Shown piece by piece: positions 59,028 through 64,000 of a stretch of 64,000 nt of DNA. Position 1 is the first letter of the stretch. Each line of letters begins with the position of its first letter. The notes below the pieces were generated by a model, which was not told the DNA's origin, did not search any database, and was given only the letters and a program-made list of their open reading frames with translations. The translations under genes were made by a program, and so were the position numbers. Source of the DNA: DATBGO01 sp050011895 (lineage in GTDB: Bacteria > Actinomycetota > Actinomycetes > Streptosporangiales > Streptosporangiaceae); NCBI GenBank assembly GCA_050011895.1, contig JBEKIF010000005.1, positions 101,283 through 165,282 of the forward strand. Direction: 5' to 3'.

Positions 59028-60362
59028 ATGAGCGGCGGCCCGGTCTTCGACGAGCTGGCCGGCCAGGATGCGGTGGTCGGCCAGCTCAGGGCTGCCGCTT
59101 CCGCTGCCGCCGCGGCGGTGGCGGCCCGGGGTGGCGCCCGCCCAGTCGGCGGCGCGCCGGGTTCTGCGATGCCAGGACGCGCCTCAGGTTCTGCGACGCG
59201 AGGAGGCGGGCCGGACTCCGCCGCGTCCCCTGGGTCGGTCGCCGCAGCGCAGCGACCTGGGGCTGGGGCCCCGCTGGCGATGACGCACGCGTGGCTCTTC
59301 ACCGGGCCGCCCGGGTCCGGCCGCTCGGTCGCGGCCCGCGGCTTCGCTGCCGCGCTGCTCTGCGATCGGCAGGGCTGCGGCGAATGCTCGTCGTGTCACC
59401 AGGCCGCCGGAGGCACCCACGCGGACCTGCTGCTGGTCCGCCCGGATGGCCTGTCCTACGGCGTGCGGCAGACCAGGGACCTGGTATTGCGCGCTGCTGC
59501 CGCGCCGGTCTACGGACGCTGGCGGGTGGTCCTGTTCGAGGACGCCGACCGCGCCACCGAACAGGCCGCGAATGCCCTGCTTAAGGCGATAGAGGAGCCG
59601 TCGCCCCGGACGGTGTGGCTGCTCTGTGCGCCATCGGCGGCTGACCTCCCCACGACGATCAGGTCGCGATGCCGCCTGATCACGCTCCGCACCCCGCCCA
59701 CCTCGGCCGTGGCCGAGGTGCTGACCCGCGAGGGCGTCGGCGAGAAGCAGGCGCTCGCGGCCGCACGGGCGGCGCAGGGACACATCGGCCGGGCCAGGCG
59801 GCTGGCCACCGACCCGGAGGCAGCCAGGCGCCGGGCCGAGGTGCTGCGGGTCCCGCTCCAGGTCGGCATGGCCCGGCCGGGGGGCGGCCTCGGCCAGGCG
59901 CTCGCGGCGGCTGCCGTGCTCGTCAAGGCGGCTGAGGCGGAGGCCGCCGCGGTGACAGAGGAGCTTGACGTGCCGGAACGGGAGGCGATGCGCCAGGCGT
60001 TCGGCGAGGGCTCGACCGGCAAGGGCGTGGCCACCGCTGTCCGCGGGTCGGCCAGCGCCATGAAGGACCTGGAGGACAGGCAGAAGTCGCGCGCCACGCG
60101 GCTGAAACGCGACTCCCTTGACCGGGCGCTGCTTGACCTGGCCGGTTTCTACCGCGACGTGCTCGCGGTCCAGTTCGGCGCTGATGTGGAGCTCGCCAAC
60201 GCGGCGCAGCAGGAGGACCTTGGCAAGCTCGCCGCCGCGGGCCCGCCAGAGGCGACCGTGCGCAGGATCGAGGCGATCATGGCATGCCGGGAGCGGCTGG
60301 CCGCCAGCGTCGCGCCGCTGCTTGCCGTCGAGGAGATGACCCTTGCCCTTGCTGCCCGCTAG
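59028..60362 (+). CDS. holB: DNA polymerase III delta' subunit
   Basis: Start taken as ATG 59028 (M-S-G-G-P-V-F-D-E-L); the frame opens at 58980 inside tmk. 444 residues. Seen: VFDELAGQDAVVGQLRAAAS, an inserted Ala/Gly/Pro-rich stretch (about 20-75), AWLFTGPPGSGRSVAARGFA (P-loop-like), zinc site CDRQGCGECSSCHQ, HADLLLVRPDGLSYGVRQTR, VVLFEDADRATEQAANALLK (Walker B) and IRSRCRLITLR (SRC motif). It is a clamp-loader subunit. Good operon partner of tmk. Confidence 0.93.
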   Translation: MSGGPVFDELAGQDAVVGQLRAAASAAAAAVAARGGARPVGGAPGSAMPGRASGSATRGGGPDSAASPGSVAAAQRPGAGAPLAMTHAWLFTGPPGSGRSVAARGFAAALLCDRQGCGECSSCHQAAGGTHADLLLVRPDGLSYGVRQTRDLVLRAAAAPVYGRWRVVLFEDADRATEQAANALLKAIEEPSPRTVWLLCAPSAADLPTTIRSRCRLITLRTPPTSAVAEVLTREGVGEKQALAAARAAQGHIGRARRLATDPEAARRRAEVLRVPLQVGMARPGGGLGQALAAAAVLVKAAEAEAAAVTEELDVPEREAMRQAFGEGSTGKGVATAVRGSASAMKDLEDRQKSRATRLKRDSLDRALLDLAGFYRDVLAVQFGADVELANAAQQEDLGKLAAAGPPEATVRRIEAIMACRERLAASVAPLLAVEEMTLALAAR

Positions 60363-60539
60363 CCGGGCGCCGCCGGGCCGGCCAGCCGGATCTGTCTCAA
60401 CTTACAAATCTTCCCCAATCGGGCCGGATCAAGCTGGGTCAGCCTGTCGGCCGTGAGCCTTCTGATTACATTCCGCAGCTCAGGGGAGACTTGGTGTAAT
60501 CGTCAGCGAGCAGGGAGCCATGCCACCGGGGGGCGGCCG

Positions 60540-62825
60540 ATGGGGAACTTCATGGCCGGACTCGCCCGATTCGCGATCCGGTTCCGTTATGCGATCATCG
60601 CTGGCTGGGTGATCGCCGGCGCCCTGTGCATCGCGCTGTTTCCGGCCCTGTCCGGTGCGATCAACACCGACAACAGCTCGTTCCTGCCGGCCAGCTCGCC
60701 GAGCGAGCATGCGCTGGCCCTGGCGGCGCCGTTCCAGCCCGCCAACGACACGACCGGCACGCTCGTCGTCCTCGGCACGTCCAAGCTCACCAGCAGCGAC
60801 CAGAGCGCCATCACCAGCTTGGAGAACAAGATCGCGAAGGACGATCACGTCGTGTCGGTGTCCGATCAGGGCCTGTCCCAGGACGGCCTGGCCGACAAGG
60901 CGCAGGTGGTCATCAACGTCCTGACATCTAGCACCAAGGCAGCACCGACCGTCGCGGCCATTCGTTCGACGATCGCGCACGGCGGGCTGCCGGCCGGGCT
61001 GACCGGTTACCTCACGGGGCAGCTGCCCACCGCGGTGGACAACCAGAACTCCCAGGCCAGCGCGCAGAAGCTCACCGAGAACCTTTCGATCGTCATCATC
61101 CTGGTCATGCTCGTGATCGTGTTCCGCGCACTGCTCGCGCCGCTGGTGACGCTGCTGCCGGCGATTCTCGTCCTGGAGATGTCCGGGCGCATCATTGCCG
61201 AGATGTCCACGGCGGGCCTCCAGGTGTCCACCATCACGCAGACAATGCTGACCGTGCTGCTGCTCGGCGCTGGAACCGACTACGGCCTGTTCCTCATCAT
61301 GCGGGTACGGGAGGAGATGGCCCGCGGCGCAACTCCGCACGCGGCTATCGAGCGGGCCGGGCGTTACGTCGGCGAGTCGATCACGTTCTCGGGCGGCACC
61401 GTCATCGTCGCTCTGCTGTGCCTGCTGCTAGCGTCGTTCGGCCTGTACTCAGGACTCGGCCCGGCTCTGGCACTGGGCGTGGCCATCATGCTCATCGCCG
61501 CGCTCACGCTGGTCCCTGCCCTGATCGCGGTGTTCGGGCGGGCAACCTTCTGGCCGCGCCCGGTCCGGCTTGCCAAGCGCGAGGGCGTCTGGGCCAGGGT
61601 CGCCGACGTCGTGATCGCGCACCCGCTGGTCACCCTGATACTCGGGGTGGTCTTCCTTGGGGCGCTGGGCGTCGGCGCGGCCGGGTATACCTCCAGTGGC
61701 TTCGGCGGAACGACCACCGGGCCCGCGGGCAGCCAGTCGGCTGAGGGCACCAACGTGATCAACGCTCACTACCCGCCTGCGGTCGCCAACCCGACCAGCG
61801 TGCTGCTCGTCTACCCGTCGTCGGTGTGGAACAACCTCACGCCGGTTCAGGACGCCGAGAATGACCTCGGCAAGAAATCGGTCTTCGCGTCCGTCACCGG
61901 CCTGTTCAATGCAAACGGCACATCGACAAGCACTCAGCAGCTGAGCAGCCTCTACAAGCAGCTCGGGCCGCCAGGCAAGCTCCCGGCCACGGAGCCCGCT
62001 GGCACTCCGGTGTCCGCGCAGGAGTACGCCTCCTACCGCGCCACTTCGCAGTTCGTCAGCCCCAACGGCAAGACTGTGCAGTTCTACACCTCGCTCACGG
62101 CGGGCTCACCGTCCAGCACGGCCGCCCTGAACGCGGTTCCGGCCGTCCGCAGCGCCGTGACCAGCGTGCAGCAGGCGGTCAAAGCCACCGACAACGGGGT
62201 CAGCGGCCTCGCGCCGTCCTCCTACGACGTGAGCACCGTGTCCCAGAGCGACCTCGAGGAGATCGTGCCGGTGGTGATCATCCTGCTCGCGCTGCTGCTC
62301 GGGCTGCTGCTGCGCAGCCTGGTCGCGCCGCTGTACCTGGTCGCGACCGTCCTGCTCAGCTACTTCGCCGCCCTAGGCATCGCGGTGCTCATCTTCCAGG
62401 ACGGAGTAGGCGACGCCGGGCTGAACTTCGTGCTGCCGTTCCTGCTCTTCATCTTCCTGATGGCGCTCGGCGAGGATTACAACATCCTGATCATGACCCG
62501 GATCCGTGAGGAGGCGCAGCAGGCTCCGCTGCGTGAGGCCGTCGCGACTGCGGCGCACCACACCGGCACCACCGTCACGTCGGCCGGCCTGATCCTCGCC
62601 GCCACATTCGGCGCGGCGGGCGTGACCGGCGCCACCAGCCAGATCAAGCAGCTCGGCACCGCGATCGCCCTTGGCGTGCTGCTTGACACCTTCCTGGTGC
62701 GGACGCTCATGGTCCCGGCGATCGTCGTGCTGTGCCGCCGCTATAACTGGTGGCCGTCCAAGCTCGCCCGCCGCGAGGCGGAAATTCCCGACGCCGGGCC
62801 CGCCTCAGCGCCGGTCCGGACCTGA
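60540..62825 (+). CDS. MMPL family RND-type transporter
   Basis: Start chosen as ATG 60540 (M-G-N-F-M-A-G-L), preceded by GGGGGGCGGCCG; the frame is open from 60453. 761 residues. Seen: two RND halves, each with a first helix, a large extracytoplasmic loop and a cluster of helices. First half: FRYAIIAGWVIAGALCIALF, LLGAGTDYGLFLIMRVREEM (the GxDY/FLI motif); second half: ALGEDYNILIMTRIREEAQQ. It would export lipids or other hydrophobic molecules with proton motive force. Confidence 0.92.
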   Translation: MGNFMAGLARFAIRFRYAIIAGWVIAGALCIALFPALSGAINTDNSSFLPASSPSEHALALAAPFQPANDTTGTLVVLGTSKLTSSDQSAITSLENKIAKDDHVVSVSDQGLSQDGLADKAQVVINVLTSSTKAAPTVAAIRSTIAHGGLPAGLTGYLTGQLPTAVDNQNSQASAQKLTENLSIVIILVMLVIVFRALLAPLVTLLPAILVLEMSGRIIAEMSTAGLQVSTITQTMLTVLLLGAGTDYGLFLIMRVREEMARGATPHAAIERAGRYVGESITFSGGTVIVALLCLLLASFGLYSGLGPALALGVAIMLIAALTLVPALIAVFGRATFWPRPVRLAKREGVWARVADVVIAHPLVTLILGVVFLGALGVGAAGYTSSGFGGTTTGPAGSQSAEGTNVINAHYPPAVANPTSVLLVYPSSVWNNLTPVQDAENDLGKKSVFASVTGLFNANGTSTSTQQLSSLYKQLGPPGKLPATEPAGTPVSAQEYASYRATSQFVSPNGKTVQFYTSLTAGSPSSTAALNAVPAVRSAVTSVQQAVKATDNGVSGLAPSSYDVSTVSQSDLEEIVPVVIILLALLLGLLLRSLVAPLYLVATVLLSYFAALGIAVLIFQDGVGDAGLNFVLPFLLFIFLMALGEDYNILIMTRIREEAQQAPLREAVATAAHHTGTTVTSAGLILAATFGAAGVTGATSQIKQLGTAIALGVLLDTFLVRTLMVPAIVVLCRRYNWWPSKLARREAEIPDAGPASAPVRT

Positions 62826-62970
62826 CGCGCGGCCGGCGTGGGCTGCTCGTCGCAGACCGGCGTCTCGCAGACCGGGCGTAGCGTGCCGATCGGGCAGCGG
62901 TCTCCGTTAAAAGTGCTATGACGGCTAGCCCAGGGAGACGGCCGTAGTGATCGCACCGTAACCTGACCGG

Positions 62971-63819
62971 GTGGGCATGATGATGGCGGTCAGCTTCGAG
63001 CGGCATGGCCGGCTGTACTACCTGGACCCTGGGCCGCATTCGCCGGCCGTCGGGGCGAAGGTGCTGGTGCCCACCGACGCGGGTCCGGAGGTGGCTGAGT
63101 GCATCTGGGCGCCGCAATGGGTGGACGATGACATCGGCGGGCTGCCGGTCTGCGCGGGGCTGGCCACCGGGGACCATCTGAGCAGGAATGAGGCCAACCG
63201 GGCCCGGCGGGCTGAGGCGCGGGTTGCGGCCCGGCGGCTGGTGCGCGAGCTCGAGCTGCCGATGAAGATCATCGCGGTGGACTACCTGGACGCGCCGAAC
63301 GTCCTCACGATCTACTTCAGCGCGCCGCACCGGGTCGACTTCCGTTCGCTGGTCCGCGAGCTGGCCGAGCGGCTGCGCGCGCGCGTCGAGCTCCGGCAGA
63401 TCGGGCCGCGCGACGAGGCCCGGCTGCAAGGCGGGATCGGCCCATGCGGACGGGATCTGTGCTGCGCGACGTTCCTGAAGGACTTCGAGCCGGTGTCGGT
63501 GCGGATGGCCAAGGATCAGGACCTGCCGGTGAACCCGCTGCGCATCGCCGGAGCGTGCGGGCGGCTGATGTGCTGCCTGAAGTACGAGCATCCGCTGTAT
63601 CAGGATTTCCGGCAGAAGGCCCCGGCGCTGGGTTCCTCGGTGGAGTCGCCGGACGGGCCGGGCACGGTAGTCGGGCACAACGTGCCTGCCGATCAGGTCG
63701 TGGTCAAGCTGGCCGAGGACGGACGACGTTGCGCATGCCCGCGGGCCAGCGTGTGCGGATCCAGGCAGGCGTATGAGGCTAAGTACCACCCAGGGCAGGA
63801 ACCGGCCGCGGACCGGTAG
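62971..63819 (+). CDS. ricT: PSP1 domain protein (RicT/YaaT-like)
   Basis: 282 residues from GTG 62971. Seen: VSFERHGRLYYLDPGPHSPA, GAKVLVPTDAGPEVAECIWA, NRARRAEARVAARRLVRELE, MKIIAVDYLDAPNVLTIYFS, and the Cys clusters IGPCGRDLCCATF and GACGRLMCCLKYE. Family knowledge: in Bacillus this protein, with partner proteins, binds Fe-S clusters and affects RNA maturation. Gene symbol is by homology only. It precedes tRNA-Thr by 31 bases. Confidence 0.9.
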   Translation: MGMMMAVSFERHGRLYYLDPGPHSPAVGAKVLVPTDAGPEVAECIWAPQWVDDDIGGLPVCAGLATGDHLSRNEANRARRAEARVAARRLVRELELPMKIIAVDYLDAPNVLTIYFSAPHRVDFRSLVRELAERLRARVELRQIGPRDEARLQGGIGPCGRDLCCATFLKDFEPVSVRMAKDQDLPVNPLRIAGACGRLMCCLKYEHPLYQDFRQKAPALGSSVESPDGPGTVVGHNVPADQVVVKLAEDGRRCACPRASVCGSRQAYEAKYHPGQEPAADR

Positions 63820-63850
63820 ACTCCTTGCGCTGCCGCTCTCGTAGCGGCAT

Positions 63851-63926
63851 GCCGCCTTAGCTCAGTCGGCAGAGCGGTTCACTCGTAATGAACAGGTCAT
63901 CGGTTCGATTCCGATAGGCGGCTCCA
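63851..63926 (+). tRNA. tRNA-Thr(CGT)
   Basis: GCCGCCTTAGCTCAGTCGGC at the start pairs its first seven bases with AGGCGGC near the end; anticodon arm GTTCACTCGTAATGAAC with anticodon CGT; T-arm TCGGTTCGATTCCGA; CCA is encoded (63924-63926). The last 74 bases of the window after it show no feature. Confidence 0.95.
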
Positions 63927-64000
63927 CAGAAGTATTAATTTCACCAGCGTCCATGTTTACATCTGCGTCTGACACTCTTGTTCGCCGGCGTTTGAGTGAT

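Overview
The window is very GC-rich, with dense coding, GTG starts and actinobacterial gene sets: a SigK/RskA pair, an F420-type nitroreductase homolog, the FxsABC RiPP system, a DUF5703 protein, and topA followed by an MFS-thymidylate kinase fusion and holB. This points to a filamentous, probably soil-living actinomycete. I cannot name the genus. A partial sedolisin (acid protease) at the left edge would suit an acidic soil habitat, but that is an inference.

Layout. 1-18.7 kb is mostly ordinary chromosome: sedolisin 3' end, sigK-rskA, an RDD membrane protein, an acyl-CoA ligase, a zinc-ribbon/M20 peptidase pair, a class III aminotransferase, an F420-type protein, a large secreted beta-propeller/ASH protein, a STAS protein, a secreted barrel protein, recQ, a TSUP exporter, an XPB-like helicase and a MaoC dehydratase. 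18.9-30.1 kb holds an FxSxx-COOH cyclophane RiPP system. It comprises a divergent membrane RCK/RyR sensor-like protein, a 59-residue precursor (fxsA, ending F-N-S-A-I), FxsB (radical SAM/SPASM fused to a HExxH domain), FxsC (TIR-like), and a 1312-residue MinD-like ATPase/TIR/NB-ARC/TPR protein. 30-41 kb carries an alpha/beta hydrolase, a subtilase with a Trp-rich repeat tail paired with a GGDEF-EAL protein, a cold-shock protein overlapping a GT39 gene tail to tail, and a membrane protein.

41.17-50.5 kb looks like a decayed island bounded by 17-bp copies of the 3' end of tRNA-Leu(GAG). It holds an intact-looking nucleotidyltransferase/HTH pair, a 6-phosphofructokinase, a TetR regulator and many gene fossils: IS5-, ISAs1-, IS3- and integrase-type transposase pieces, MMPL, PntB, a wax ester synthase N-terminus, a GH15 C-terminus, a lipase C-terminus and a DUF2075 ATPase with an internal deletion. 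50.7-64 kb returns to core genome: an M20 peptidase, small proteins, DUF5703, topA, MFS-tmk, holB, an MMPL transporter, a PSP1/RicT-like protein and tRNA-Thr(CGT).

The most interesting unit is the Fxs locus. A modified C-terminal peptide is encoded beside proteins whose domains (TIR, STAND NTPase with TPRs, RCK/RyR membrane sensor) are typical of signalling or immunity. Other notable signals are many GC-rich minisatellites inside and between genes, a 103-nt near-perfect hairpin upstream of topA, and several pseudogenes whose conserved motifs survive in stretches too short for ORF calling.
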